In this document: positions 1 through 6,710 of the stretch, one piece after another
Numbering within the stretch: position 1 is the first letter of the stretch
Layout of the letters: every line of letters begins with the position of its first letter
NCBI GenBank assembly: GCA_031431235.1
Contig: JANPDA010000176.1
Location: forward strand, 1-27,201
Source: JANNSW01 sp031431235
GTDB lineage: Bacteria; Pseudomonadota; Alphaproteobacteria; Rhizobiales; Hyphomicrobiaceae
DNA: 27,201 nt
Direction of reading: 5' to 3'
Made by a program: the position numbers and the translations under genes
The notes under the pieces: generated by a model
What the model was told of the DNA's origin: nothing
Seen by the model: the letters and a program-made list of their open reading frames with translations, nothing else
Databases searched by the model: none

Positions 1-292
1 CCAGTGGAGGGGGGACGCGCTCTATCAGCCGGCGTCGCGGGCCGCCTTCCGCCGGCTCTGCCATCTGGGGCTGACCGACGCGATCCGGGCCTGCGACCAG
101 CGCGAAGGTGTCTACACCTTCTGGGACTATCAGGCCGGCGCGTGGCAGAAGGACAACGGCATCCGCATCGACCATCTGCTGCTGTCGCCGGCCGCCGCCG
201 ACCTGCTGACCTCTTCGGGCATCGACCGGATGACGCGGGCCTGGGAGAAGCCGTCGGATCACGTGCCGGTGTTTGTGGAGCTGGCGTGTTGA
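1..292 (+). CDS. xthA: Exodeoxyribonuclease III, C-terminal part (5' end outside window)
   Basis: The reading frame is open from the window edge (frame begins at base 2) and ends at TGA 290-292, giving about 96 residues. The tail carries the conserved end of the ExoIII/AP-endonuclease family: the segment DNGIRIDHLLLSP, with the catalytic-site Asp near the middle, and the terminal SDHVPV motif whose Asp-His pair is part of the active site. The preceding YTFWDYQAGAW stretch is also typical of ExoIII. The family acts in base-excision repair, cutting at abasic sites and degrading 3' ends. It is cytoplasmic and works alone. The stop codon lies inside the start region of the next gene, so the two are probably co-transcribed. 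Only the C-terminal third is visible, so integrity of the rest cannot be judged. Confidence 0.93.
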   Translation, partial: QWRGDALYQPASRAAFRRLCHLGLTDAIRACDQREGVYTFWDYQAGAWQKDNGIRIDHLLLSPAAADLLTSSGIDRMTRAWEKPSDHVPVFVELAC

Positions 293-843
293 GACCGGAT
301 CTTCCCATCCTGGCGGGCCCTGCCGTCAAGCTGCGTCCGGCGCGTCCCGACGATGCCAGAACGAGATTTCGACTGGGGAGGGATCCTGAGATTGCGCGCA
401 TGTACGGCGGCAGCCGCGGCGATGTGGGCCCGATGACGGAAGCGGACGCCGAGCGCGAAATCGAAGGGTTGATGAAGCGGGACTATGTGTGGGTCATCGA
501 CGCCGGGAGCTTCATCGGTCATGTCCGGCTCGACCGCGTCGATCTGAATGATCGTCGTGCGTCGATAGCGATCGGGATTGCTGATGCTTCCCGCTTGGGG
601 CAAGGGCTCGGCTCGCAGGCGATCGCTCTGGTCCAAGGCTATGCGTTCAACTCGCTGAGGCTGCATCGCCTGTCATTGCGCGTGGTTGCCTACAATCGCC
701 GGGCGATCCGCGCTTACGAGAAATGCGGTTTTGTGATCGAAGGCAGGGAGCGCGAGGCGGCATTGGTCGACGGCGAGTGGCACGACGACGTGATAATGGG
801 CATCCTGGATCGGGAGCATGCGAGCATGCTGCTGCAACGCTGA
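286..843 (+). CDS. GNAT-family N-acetyltransferase (RimJ/RimL type)
   Basis: About 185 residues, the usual size of a single GNAT domain. The acetyl-CoA-binding segment is visible in the middle (SRLGQGLGSQAI). It is followed by the classic RimJ/RimL tail: LHRLSLRV, YNRRAIRAYEKCGF, then a W-HDDV-M ending. The family transfers acetyl groups from acetyl-CoA to protein N termini or small amines; the substrate here cannot be told. The start is ambiguous. GTG at 286 overlaps the xthA stop by 7 bases and TTG at 289 overlaps it by 4; a GGAG at 277-280 can serve either. No ATG lies in the N-terminal region before the domain begins. Tight overlap with xthA suggests translational coupling. The function as an acetyltransferase is secure, the target is unknown. 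Confidence 0.85.
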   Translation: MLRPDLPILAGPAVKLRPARPDDARTRFRLGRDPEIARMYGGSRGDVGPMTEADAEREIEGLMKRDYVWVIDAGSFIGHVRLDRVDLNDRRASIAIGIADASRLGQGLGSQAIALVQGYAFNSLRLHRLSLRVVAYNRRAIRAYEKCGFVIEGREREAALVDGEWHDDVIMGILDREHASMLLQR

Positions 844-903
844 GGGTATCGGGCTAGTCTCGATACGATAGCGCCCCTGATCGAGGCGGCCGGTGCGCCA
901 GTG

Positions 904-956
904 CTAGTGTTCCGACTCATTCATCCGGTACCCCAAATGAATGGCCAGACCACTAG
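904..956. repeat. Palindromic intergenic repeat (arms CTAGTG...CATTCAT / ATGAATG...CACTAG)
   Basis: The outer arms CTAGTG (904-909) and CACTAG (951-956) are complementary, and so are the inner arms CATTCAT (918-924) and ATGAATG (937-943). The right arm resembles the right arm of the neighbouring palindrome ending at 1035 (ATGAATGG, then CACTAG), so the two look like diverged members of one small repeat family. The intergenic stretch 844-903 before it shows nothing recognisable. Confidence 0.6.
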
Positions 957-970
957 CCAACTCTCTGTTT

Positions 971-1032
971 GTGCTCCGTCTTTCCATTCATTGATCCAGC
1001 TTCGCCGGAATCGAATGAATGGGACGGAGCAC
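971..1032. repeat. Long inverted repeat upstream of the MmgE/PrpD gene
   Basis: GTGCTCCGTC at 971-980 pairs with GACGGAGCAC at 1023-1032. CCATTCATT and GAATGAATGG pair further in, with a short unpaired TTT on the left side. The resulting stem-loop would hold the CCAGCTTCGCCGG core in its loop. Its 3' arm belongs to the 42-bp repeat that recurs downstream of the gene. It ends only about 20 bases before the gene start, so it would lie in or next to the leader of the mRNA. Confidence 0.65.
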
Positions 1033-1035
1033 TAG
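994..1035 (+). repeat. 42-bp direct repeat, copy 1 (left of MmgE/PrpD gene)
   Basis: This 42-bp block, from ATCCAGCTT through GGAGCACTAG, matches the block at 2494-2535 at 38 of 42 positions (differences by eye at 1003, 1015, 1025 and 1031). The two copies are in the same orientation and exactly 1,500 bp apart, enclosing one complete gene. Confidence 0.8.
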
Positions 1036-1051
1036 CGAAAGGACGCAAGAC

Positions 1052-2386
1052 ATGAGCCTGACGCGAGAGCTCGTCCGACTGATCCGAAGGAAAGAGGCGA
1101 GCGAGGGCGATCTCGCCACCGCCTCGCTGTTCGTCCTCGACTCGCTCGCCTGTGCGCTCGCAGGCCTGACGGCTGCGCCGGCGCGCATGCTTGCAGCCGT
1201 CGCACTGCCCGAGCGCGGCGACGTGGCCCGGCGCGCCTTCTATCTGGGTGGTCTCTCCCACATCCTGGAGATGGATGATCTCCACCGCGAATCCGTGACC
1301 CATCCCGGGTGCGTCGTCATCCCGGCGGCCTGGGCAATCGCAGAGGAGCGCGATCTCGGCGGCCGGCGGTTCCTGAGGGCCGTGCTCGAGGGCTACGAGG
1401 CCTGCTGCCGGGTGGGCATGGCTGTCGGCAAGGCGCACTACCGGGTCTGGCACAACACCTCGACCTGTGGCCCCTTCGGCTCGGCCATGGCCGTCGCCGG
1501 CCTCATCGATCTCACCGAGGACGAGGCCGTGTGGGCGCTCGGCAATGCGGGCACCCAGTCGTCGGGCTTGTGGGAGTTTCTCGCTTCCGGCGCCATGAGC
1601 AAGCATCTGCACACGGCCCGCGCAGCTGAATCGGGTGTTCTAGCCGCACTGCTGGCAAAGCAGGGGTTCACCGGGCCCGACCGCATCCTGGAAGGCGAGA
1701 AGGGCTTCTTTGCCGGGGCTTGTCCCGACCCGGTGCCCGAGGCCGTGACGGCCGGTCCCGGTCGGCCCTGGGAATTGACGCGGACCTCGATCAAGCCTTG
1801 GCCCTGCTGCCGCCATACCCATCCTGCGATCGATGCGGCGATCGCTCTCCACGGCGAGCTGAAGGGGGCCGCTGCCGCCAAGATCATGGTCGGCACCTAT
1901 CGCGCGGCACTCGACGTTTGCGACCGCCCGGCACCGGAGGATCCCTACAGCGCCAAGTTCTCGCTGCAGCACTGCGTGGCGATCGCACTCGCGGACGGTC
2001 GTGTGGATCAGGCGAGCTTTGATGCCGACGCGCGGGCGCGGATCGCCCAGGAGCGCGCTCGGGTGGAGGTAGGCCTCGCGCCGACCATCGATGCGGCCTA
2101 TCCCGAGGCTTGGGGCACGGAGATCGCGATCACGACGGCGGACGGTCGCAATCTCGGCGCCACCCGGCGCCATGCCAAGGGCGATCCCGAGAATCCGGTC
2201 TCCGCGATCGAGCTGACCGTCAAGGCACGCGGGCTGCTGGCGCAAGGGGGCATGGCGGCGGCGGCGGCGGATTCGCTGGTTGCGACGATCCTCGGCCTCC
2301 TCGAGGATCGGCCAGTGCGCGAGCTCGCCCTGTTCACGCTCGCGAGCGGCCACCGCATGCGCACTCCGCTCGCACCAAGCGCCTGA
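1052..2386 (+). CDS. MmgE/PrpD family protein
   Basis: A 444-residue protein, the usual length for MmgE/PrpD. This family includes 2-methylcitrate dehydratase, cis-aconitate decarboxylase and iminodisuccinate epimerase. Family landmarks appear in order: an N-terminal SLACALAG segment; the SHILEMDDLH...HPG block around residues 70-90; a WHNTSTCGPFGSA block; GNAGTQSSGLWEF; and KPWPCCRHTHPAIDA in the second half. ATG 1052 is chosen over the in-frame ATG 1019 because AAAGGA lies 8 bases before 1052, while 1019 falls inside the repeat. The gene stands alone on the plus strand, bracketed by 42-bp repeats, with a hairpin and T-run downstream at 2532-2585. The reaction is probably isomerisation, dehydration or decarboxylation of a small polycarboxylate. 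The exact substrate cannot be inferred because family members diverge widely. Confidence 0.88.
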   Translation: MSLTRELVRLIRRKEASEGDLATASLFVLDSLACALAGLTAAPARMLAAVALPERGDVARRAFYLGGLSHILEMDDLHRESVTHPGCVVIPAAWAIAEERDLGGRRFLRAVLEGYEACCRVGMAVGKAHYRVWHNTSTCGPFGSAMAVAGLIDLTEDEAVWALGNAGTQSSGLWEFLASGAMSKHLHTARAAESGVLAALLAKQGFTGPDRILEGEKGFFAGACPDPVPEAVTAGPGRPWELTRTSIKPWPCCRHTHPAIDAAIALHGELKGAAAAKIMVGTYRAALDVCDRPAPEDPYSAKFSLQHCVAIALADGRVDQASFDADARARIAQERARVEVGLAPTIDAAYPEAWGTEIAITTADGRNLGATRRHAKGDPENPVSAIELTVKARGLLAQGGMAAAAADSLVATILGLLEDRPVRELALFTLASGHRMRTPLAPSA

Positions 2387-2493
2387 GCAATGTTCGAGCC
2401 AGACGACCACGAGGACATCCGTGTGGGCGTTGGCGAGCCGTGCGCTCAACTCCCCGGCAGAGGAATGGCGCAAGCTCGATCAGGTCCGTGCCC

Positions 2494-2535
2494 ATCCAGC
2501 TTTGCCGGAATCGATTGAATGGGAGGGAGCCCTAG
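2494..2535 (+). repeat. 42-bp direct repeat, copy 2 (right of MmgE/PrpD gene)
   Basis: Second copy of the block at 994-1035, with 38 of 42 positions identical and the same orientation. Unlike copy 1 it lacks the matching left arm, so it cannot form the long stem seen upstream of the gene. Its last four bases run into the hairpin beginning at 2532. The stretch 2387-2493 between the gene and this repeat shows no recognisable feature. Confidence 0.8.
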
Positions 2536-2585
2536 AGCGCAGGCCGATCCGATAGTGTCAAATCGGGCGCTCTAGGTTCTTTTTT
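2532..2585 (+). terminator. Hairpin plus T-run, possible intrinsic terminator
   Basis: CTAGAGCGC (2532-2540) pairs perfectly with GCGCTCTAG (2567-2575). An inner CCGAT (2544-2548) and ATCGG (2562-2566) pair extends the stem. Six T residues follow at 2580-2585. This suits a plus-strand terminator for the MmgE/PrpD gene, although it lies about 145 bases after the stop. The same sequence also resembles a dispersed intergenic repeat, so a role in termination is an inference. Confidence 0.5.
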
Positions 2586-2588
2586 GTC

Positions 2589-2632
2589 GCATTTTCTTTC
2601 GACGAGCCGGTCGCCGCTTCATCGGAAAATGC
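2589..2632. repeat. Palindromic repeat with GCATTTTC / GAAAATGC arms
   Basis: GCATTTTC (2589-2596) and GAAAATGC (2625-2632) are exact complements around a GC-rich centre containing GAGCCGGTCGCCGCTT. I recall very similar intergenic elements (GCATTTTC, GAACCGG, CACTTC, GAAAATGCTC) scattered through Rhizobiales genomes. It abuts the hairpin at 2532-2585, and the two may be one composite element. Confidence 0.55.
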
Positions 2633-2660
2633 TCGCGCTCGCGTATCGAGCCGGAGCGTG

Positions 2661-3125
2661 TCAGGCCGCTTTGTGCTCGATCAACCGCTCGCCGCTATTG
2701 GGCTTGCCGCCAATCGCAATCGTGCGCGGCTTCATCCGCTCGGGCAATTCGCGCACCAGATCGATGCTCAGCATGCCGTCGTTCAAGTCGGCGCTTCTGA
2801 TCTCGACATGGTCGGCGAGCTGGAAGCGGCGCTCGAAGGTGCGGGCCGCGATGCCGCGATGCAGGAACTCGCGCTCCTTGCTCTCGTCGGTCTTCTCGCC
2901 GTGCACGGTCAACAGGCTCTCCTTCACCTCGATCTTGATTTCGCCCGGACCGAAGCCCGCGACCGCGATCGTGATGCGGTAGTCGTTATCGGCGAGGCGC
3001 TCGATGTTGTAGGGGGGATAGGGCGAGGGCTCACCATTGGAGCCGGCAACCGTATCCAGCAGGTTGAGCAGTCGGTCGAAGCCGACGGTCGTGCGATAGA
3101 TGGGGGCAAAATCGAACTGTCTCAT
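2661..3125 (-). CDS. Small heat-shock protein, Hsp20/IbpA family
   Basis: A 154-residue alpha-crystallin-type chaperone. The N terminus MRQFDFAPIYRTTVGFDRL is typical of class A rhizobial sHsps and E. coli IbpA. The central domain shows YPPYNIE, then DYRITIAVAGF, the ESLLTVHGEK strand and the YLHRGIA-like block (here FLHRGIAARTFERRF). The protein is an ATP-independent holdase that binds unfolding proteins in the cytoplasm as a large oligomer. The ATG at 3125 follows a strong GGAGGA site, which is itself sequestered in a predicted hairpin of the leader. The frame is open far upstream, but those residues resemble nothing and lack a ribosome site, so the short start is preferred. Regulation by heat at both promoter and RNA level is likely. 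Confidence 0.93.
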   Translation of the reverse strand: MRQFDFAPIYRTTVGFDRLLNLLDTVAGSNGEPSPYPPYNIERLADNDYRITIAVAGFGPGEIKIEVKESLLTVHGEKTDESKEREFLHRGIAARTFERRFQLADHVEIRSADLNDGMLSIDLVRELPERMKPRTIAIGGKPNSGERLIEHKAA

Positions 3126-3220
3126 CACAAGTCCTCCGAGGAAGCGACATGTGTCGGCCCCGCCCATTGGGCCGGGGTCCAACGCGGCCGGCCCACCATT
3201 GGCACCGGCTGCAGCCATTA
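3126..3220 (-). promoter_or_regulatory. Probable ROSE-type RNA thermometer in the hsp20 leader
   Basis: Read on the minus strand, the last leader bases contain UCGCU (3143-3147), then UCCUC, then the GGAGGA ribosome site (3132-3137), about six bases before AUG. This order, U(U/C)GCU followed by a pyrimidine run pairing with the Shine-Dalgarno, is the signature of the ROSE thermosensor described for Bradyrhizobium small heat-shock genes. Upstream, two GC-rich stem-loops can form, at 3156-3180 (GGCCCCG with CGGGGTCC) and 3188-3208 (CCGG arms). That fits the usual multi-hairpin layout and a leader of roughly 85 bases. Confidence 0.65.
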
Positions 3221-3248
3221 GTTGGGATTTGGGCGAGGGGGATTCAAG
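3217..3248 (-). promoter_or_regulatory. Possible sigma-32 (RpoH) promoter of hsp20
   Basis: On the minus strand CTTGAA (3248-3243) is separated by 18 bases, counted from CTTG, from CCCAACTAAT (3226-3217). Alphaproteobacterial RpoH promoters have CTTG about 17-18 bases before a C-rich/AT -10 element. The predicted start falls near 3210, leaving a leader that matches ROSE length. The -10 match is loose. Confidence 0.4.
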
Positions 3249-3287
3249 CCCCGGATCACGCCGCGCCGCCTCATGAAGGAGCCCGCC

Positions 3288-4316
3288 ATGCCTGCACCTG
3301 CCGCATCGCCCAGGACACCGGCCCCCAGGGGTATCGTCATCTACGGCACCGGCCATATCGGCCAGCTCGTGACGAGGCTGGTACAGCGGCAGGGCTGGCG
3401 GCTCGCGGCTGCCGTGAACCGGCCGGGCGCCAAGATCGGGCTCGACCTCGGCACCCTCGCGGGACTGCCGTCGCCGGTCGGGATCAGGGTGCAAGCGCCG
3501 GATGCGATCGACCTGCGGACACTGGCAGCTGACGTCGCCATCGTCAGTGTCGCCGATCGGCTGAGCGTCATGCTGCCGATCTACCGGCGCCTGCTCGAGC
3601 AGGGCCTCAACGTCATCAGCTGCGATTGCGAGGCGAGCTATCCCTGGGGTGCCGACGCCGCGCTCGCCGACGAGATCGACGCGATCGCCAAGGCCAATGG
3701 CGTCACCTTCACCGGCACCGGCCTGCCCGACGCCTTCCGGATCTGGCTGCCGCGCGTGCTGACCGGGGCCTGCGACAGCCTGCGCGGCTATCGCCACGAG
3801 AGCACGGTCGATATCGGCCGCCACGGCGCCCAGTCCTGCCGGCTCGCCCATGTGGGCTCGAGCACGGCGGCTTTCGCGCGCGCCGCCGCCGCGGGCGGGG
3901 GAGTCTCGATCTACCGGCTGTTCCTGCAGCAGGCGGTGGTCGCCCTGGGGCTCGACATCACCGCCATGCGCGAGGCGCTCGAGCCCGTCACGGCCAGCGA
4001 GCCGATCCGTTGCGAGGCGCTCGATCTCGTGGTGCCAGCGGGCGACTGCATCGGCACGCGGTTCCTGACCGAGATCGATACGGCACAAGGCATCCAGGCC
4101 TCGGGCGCGAGCGAGCTGCGGCTGCTGCGGCCGGGCGAGGTCGAGCGGATGCTGTTCCTGATCGAGGGGAGCTCGCCACTGCGAGCGGAGGTCACGGGCT
4201 TCGATTCGGACCTCGCGACCGCCGCCCAGATGATCGCCCGCATTCCCGACGTGATCGCGGCCTCGCCGGGCATCGTGACCATCGATCGGCTGGGGCCGCC
4301 GGCCTATCCGGTTTGA
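3288..4316 (+). CDS. NAD(P)-binding reductase of the dihydrodipicolinate-reductase / amine dehydrogenase-like family
   Basis: A 342-residue protein with an N-terminal Rossmann motif YGTGHIG at about residues 19-25, a following ATVN-like strand and a NVISCDCEASYPW block. It then has a GVTFTGTGLPDAFR segment corresponding to the catalytic region of DapB-like proteins. Its length and the SCxxE-type block resemble 2,4-diaminopentanoate dehydrogenase relatives more than true DapB (about 270 residues). Expected chemistry is NAD(P)-dependent oxidation or reduction of an amine/imine; the substrate is unknown. ATG 3288 is chosen because AAGGAG ends 6 bases upstream; ATG 3273 and further upstream codons lack a site. 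It is divergent from hsp20 and converges on the M20 gene 13 bases downstream. Confidence 0.78.
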   Translation: MPAPAASPRTPAPRGIVIYGTGHIGQLVTRLVQRQGWRLAAAVNRPGAKIGLDLGTLAGLPSPVGIRVQAPDAIDLRTLAADVAIVSVADRLSVMLPIYRRLLEQGLNVISCDCEASYPWGADAALADEIDAIAKANGVTFTGTGLPDAFRIWLPRVLTGACDSLRGYRHESTVDIGRHGAQSCRLAHVGSSTAAFARAAAAGGGVSIYRLFLQQAVVALGLDITAMREALEPVTASEPIRCEALDLVVPAGDCIGTRFLTEIDTAQGIQASGASELRLLRPGEVERMLFLIEGSSPLRAEVTGFDSDLATAAQMIARIPDVIAASPGIVTIDRLGPPAYPV

Positions 4317-4329
4317 GCGCGCACGATCC

Positions 4330-5568
4330 TCAGCTGCCCGCGAGATAGCCCATGGCGGCCAGCGCATAGATCTTCGCGCAATCGACGACATCCTGCTCCT
4401 CGACATAGTCGTCGATGCCCGAGGCCAGCAGCGGCTGCGGCCCGAAGCAGATCGCCGGGATGCCGCGGGCCCGCCAGCGGCTCGCATCGCTCGCGGGCAG
4501 CCGCACGACGGCGTCGGGCCGGGCGCCCCGCACGAGGGTTGCAGCCGAGGAGACATAGCGCGCGATCGGGCTCGTCTCGGCCGTCCAGTTCGGCTCCCAG
4601 CCCTTGATGGTGCGCCAGGCGAGACCCCGGTGCCGCGTGACCAGGGCATCGAGCCGCTGCCGCAGATCCGCCAGAGCGAGGCCCGGCGGGATCCGGAGGT
4701 CGATCTCAGCTGTCGCCTGCGAGGCCACTTGGCTCACGAAGTAGCCGCCCGCGATGGTGCCCGGATTGGCCGAGAGGCGCAGCCGGTGCTCGCCGGCGGA
4801 ACGCGCGACGCCCGCGATCTCGCCGGGCGGCTGCACCTGCTCCTCGTTCCACCCATCGATTTCAGCAAGCGCGTGAGAGAGCCGCGCGATGGCCGAGGAG
4901 CCGCGCGTCGTCAGCATGCCCTGACCGGGCGGGCAGGTGGCTTCGAGCGCGATCCACAGCACGCCCTTCTCGGCCACACCCAAGGTCATGCCGCCCGGAC
5001 CCTCGCCGCAGATGACGGCGTCACCGAGAAGGTCGGGACGCTGCTCCAGCAGGAAGCCCGCGCCGTCGGGTCCGAACACGGTCTCGTCGGCGACCGCCGT
5101 ATAGCTGATGCGTCCCGCGAGCCGGCCCGCTTGGCTGGCGAGGCAGGCAAAGGCGAGCGTCAGCGCGGCGAGCGCACCCTTCATGTTGCCGGTGCCGAGC
5201 CCGTGGAGCTTGTTGCCGGAGCGCGTCAGCCGGTAGAGCGGCACGCTCCAGGCAGCCGGATCGCCCGGCCCGATCGTGTCCATATGGCCGTTGAGGATGA
5301 GGTGCTTGCCAGGGCGCGAGCCGGCAATGGTCGCCACGAGATTGGGCTTGGCGGGAGCCCGGCTGACAGTCTCGCAGGCGATGCTGCGTTTGGCGAGCCA
5401 CGCGGCGACGAAACCGGCTACGCCGTCGCAATGTCCCGGAGGATTGGGGCTCTCCTGCCCGACGATGTCGGAAAGCAGGGTGAGCAGCTCATCCCGGCTA
5501 TCGTCGACGTAACGGCCGACCTCGATCGCGGCTGCCTCGCCTGCATTGCTGCCGAGCCATTCCGTCAT
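4330..5568 (-). CDS. M20-family peptidase/deacylase homologue with a degraded metal site
   Basis: A 412-residue protein with the overall pattern of ArgE/DapE/carboxypeptidase-G2-type M20 hydrolases, which cleave amide bonds of N-acyl or N-carbamoyl amino acids using two zinc ions. The first ligand block NGHMDT is intact (His95, Asp97), as are the catalytic-base position Glu162 and the ligand-like Glu189 in ICGEGPG. Three other ligand positions differ. The bridging Asp of GLGTADMKG is Asn128, the second Glu of the DEE motif is Thr163, and the C-terminal AHxxxE His is Ser383. It may bind metal differently, be inactive, or belong to a divergent subfamily. ATG 5568 follows a weak GGAGCGAG site. 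It is divergent from the dehydrogenase at 5655. Confidence 0.8.
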   Translation of the reverse strand: MTEWLGSNAGEAAAIEVGRYVDDSRDELLTLLSDIVGQESPNPPGHCDGVAGFVAAWLAKRSIACETVSRAPAKPNLVATIAGSRPGKHLILNGHMDTIGPGDPAAWSVPLYRLTRSGNKLHGLGTGNMKGALAALTLAFACLASQAGRLAGRISYTAVADETVFGPDGAGFLLEQRPDLLGDAVICGEGPGGMTLGVAEKGVLWIALEATCPPGQGMLTTRGSSAIARLSHALAEIDGWNEEQVQPPGEIAGVARSAGEHRLRLSANPGTIAGGYFVSQVASQATAEIDLRIPPGLALADLRQRLDALVTRHRGLAWRTIKGWEPNWTAETSPIARYVSSAATLVRGARPDAVVRLPASDASRWRARGIPAICFGPQPLLASGIDDYVEEQDVVDCAKIYALAAMGYLAGS

Positions 5569-5654
5569 GTTTTCTCGCTCCGCAATCCTGGACAGCGGCA
5601 TCCACCGGTGACAGGTTTGGTTACGACAATGCACACGATTGATCGGAGACAACC

Positions 5655-6446
5655 ATGGCCGCAGGGCTACTCGAGGGCAAGGTCGCATTCATCACCGGTG
5701 CGGCCCAGGGCATCGGTCTCGCGGTGGCACGCGCCTTCATCGGGCAGGGCGCCAGGGTCGCGATCGCCGACGTCCAGGCCGGCCCGCTCGAAGCCGCCGC
5801 CAGGTCGCTCGAGGCGACAACGAAGGGCTCGGCCATGGCGGTGCCGCTCGACGTGACCGACGAGGCCGCGACCGCGGCGGCCGGCAACACGGTCCTGCAG
5901 CAGCTCGGGCGCCTCGACATCGTCGTGCCGAACGCCGGCATCCTCCTCCTGAAGCATGCCGTCGAGACCGATACCGCCGCTTTCCGTCGCGTGATCGACA
6001 TCAACCTGACGGGCGCCTTCATCACCTCCAAGGTGCTCGCGCCCCATATCGTCGCCGGCAAGCGCGGCGGGCGTATCATCCTCACCTCCTCGCTGTTCGG
6101 GCTGCGCGGCGGACGCGAGAATGCTGCCTACTCGGCCTCCAAGTTCGGGATGGTCGGCCTGATGCAGTGCCTCGCCGCCGAGCTCGCACCCGACGGCGTC
6201 CTGGTCAACGCCGTCTGTCCCGGCCAGATGGACACCGACATGATCCGCCAGCTCTTCCGCGACCGGGCCAAGCTGAGGGGCGTGCAGGAGGCCGAGGTGC
6301 GCGGTGCGCTCGAAAGCCGGATCCCGGTCGGTCATCTGGGCCCGCTCGACCATCTGGCGGGGACCTACGTGTATCTCGCCTCCGACCTCAGCCGCTACGT
6401 CACCGGCCAATCGATCGTGGTGGATGGGGGGTGGCAGGTGGGGTAG
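5655..6446 (+). CDS. Short-chain dehydrogenase/reductase (SDR), NAD-type
   Basis: A 263-residue classical SDR. The cofactor motif TGAAQGIG is at residues 14-21, and Asp39 at the end of the second strand favours NAD(H). NAG is at 93-95 and the catalytic residues are Ser145/146, Tyr159 and Lys163 (YSASK). The C terminus VTGQSIVVDGGWQVG is the family's usual ending. It oxidises or reduces an alcohol/carbonyl of a small substrate that cannot be identified. A GGAG site precedes the ATG. Its last 39 bases are almost duplicated at 7198-7236, after the toxin-antitoxin pair, so the downstream junction has been rearranged without harming this copy. Confidence 0.92.
   Translation: MAAGLLEGKVAFITGAAQGIGLAVARAFIGQGARVAIADVQAGPLEAAARSLEATTKGSAMAVPLDVTDEAATAAAGNTVLQQLGRLDIVVPNAGILLLKHAVETDTAAFRRVIDINLTGAFITSKVLAPHIVAGKRGGRIILTSSLFGLRGGRENAAYSASKFGMVGLMQCLAAELAPDGVLVNAVCPGQMDTDMIRQLFRDRAKLRGVQEAEVRGALESRIPVGHLGPLDHLAGTYVYLASDLSRYVTGQSIVVDGGWQVG
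6405..6443 (+). repeat. SDR 3'-end direct repeat, copy 1
   Basis: These 39 bases at the end of the intact dehydrogenase gene match 7198-7236 with only two differences (both G to A). They flank the toxin-antitoxin genes in direct orientation, 793 bp apart. Confidence 0.85.
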
Positions 6447-6476
6447 GATTGGAATGCACTTGATCGACAGAGAGCG

Positions 6477-6710
6477 ATGGACAGCATGACAATTGCGGAA
6501 ATCGTCTACGAGAAGCTGAAAAGCGCGCCACCCGCAATTGCGCGCGGGGTGCTCGACTTTTTGGAGTTCCTCGAAGCGCGGGCCCGGCGCTCACCGGGAA
6601 AGCAGCCCAAGTCATTTGATGAGCTCATTGGAACATTGAAGGACTCGAAGAGCTTTCAGGGCGATGCGGTCGAGGTGCAAAGGAAGTTGCGTGCCGAATG
6701 GGATCGCTGA
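6477..6710 (+). CDS. Probable antitoxin (DUF2281/VapB-like small protein)
   Basis: A 77-residue charged protein whose first half (MTIAEIVYEKLKSAPP, then ARGVLDFLEFLEARA) resembles the short helical DUF2281-type proteins that pair with PIN-domain toxins. The tail is basic-acidic and probably wraps the toxin. The function follows mostly from position: the stop TGA overlaps the toxin ATG as TGATG, a standard antitoxin-toxin coupling. An alternative start is ATG 6486; the first is chosen because a weak AGAG lies before it. It starts 30 bases after the dehydrogenase stop, with no clear separate promoter seen by eye. No canonical DNA-binding fold is obvious from the sequence, so autoregulation is unproven. 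Confidence 0.7.
   Translation: MDSMTIAEIVYEKLKSAPPAIARGVLDFLEFLEARARRSPGKQPKSFDELIGTLKDSKSFQGDAVEVQRKLRAEWDR

Noticed and set aside
3126..4649. Long open frame on the minus strand continuing upstream of hsp20
   Set aside because: It runs antisense to the DapB-like gene, has the low-complexity Arg/Pro/Gly composition of a high-GC shadow frame, and the hsp20 homology and ribosome site begin at 3125.
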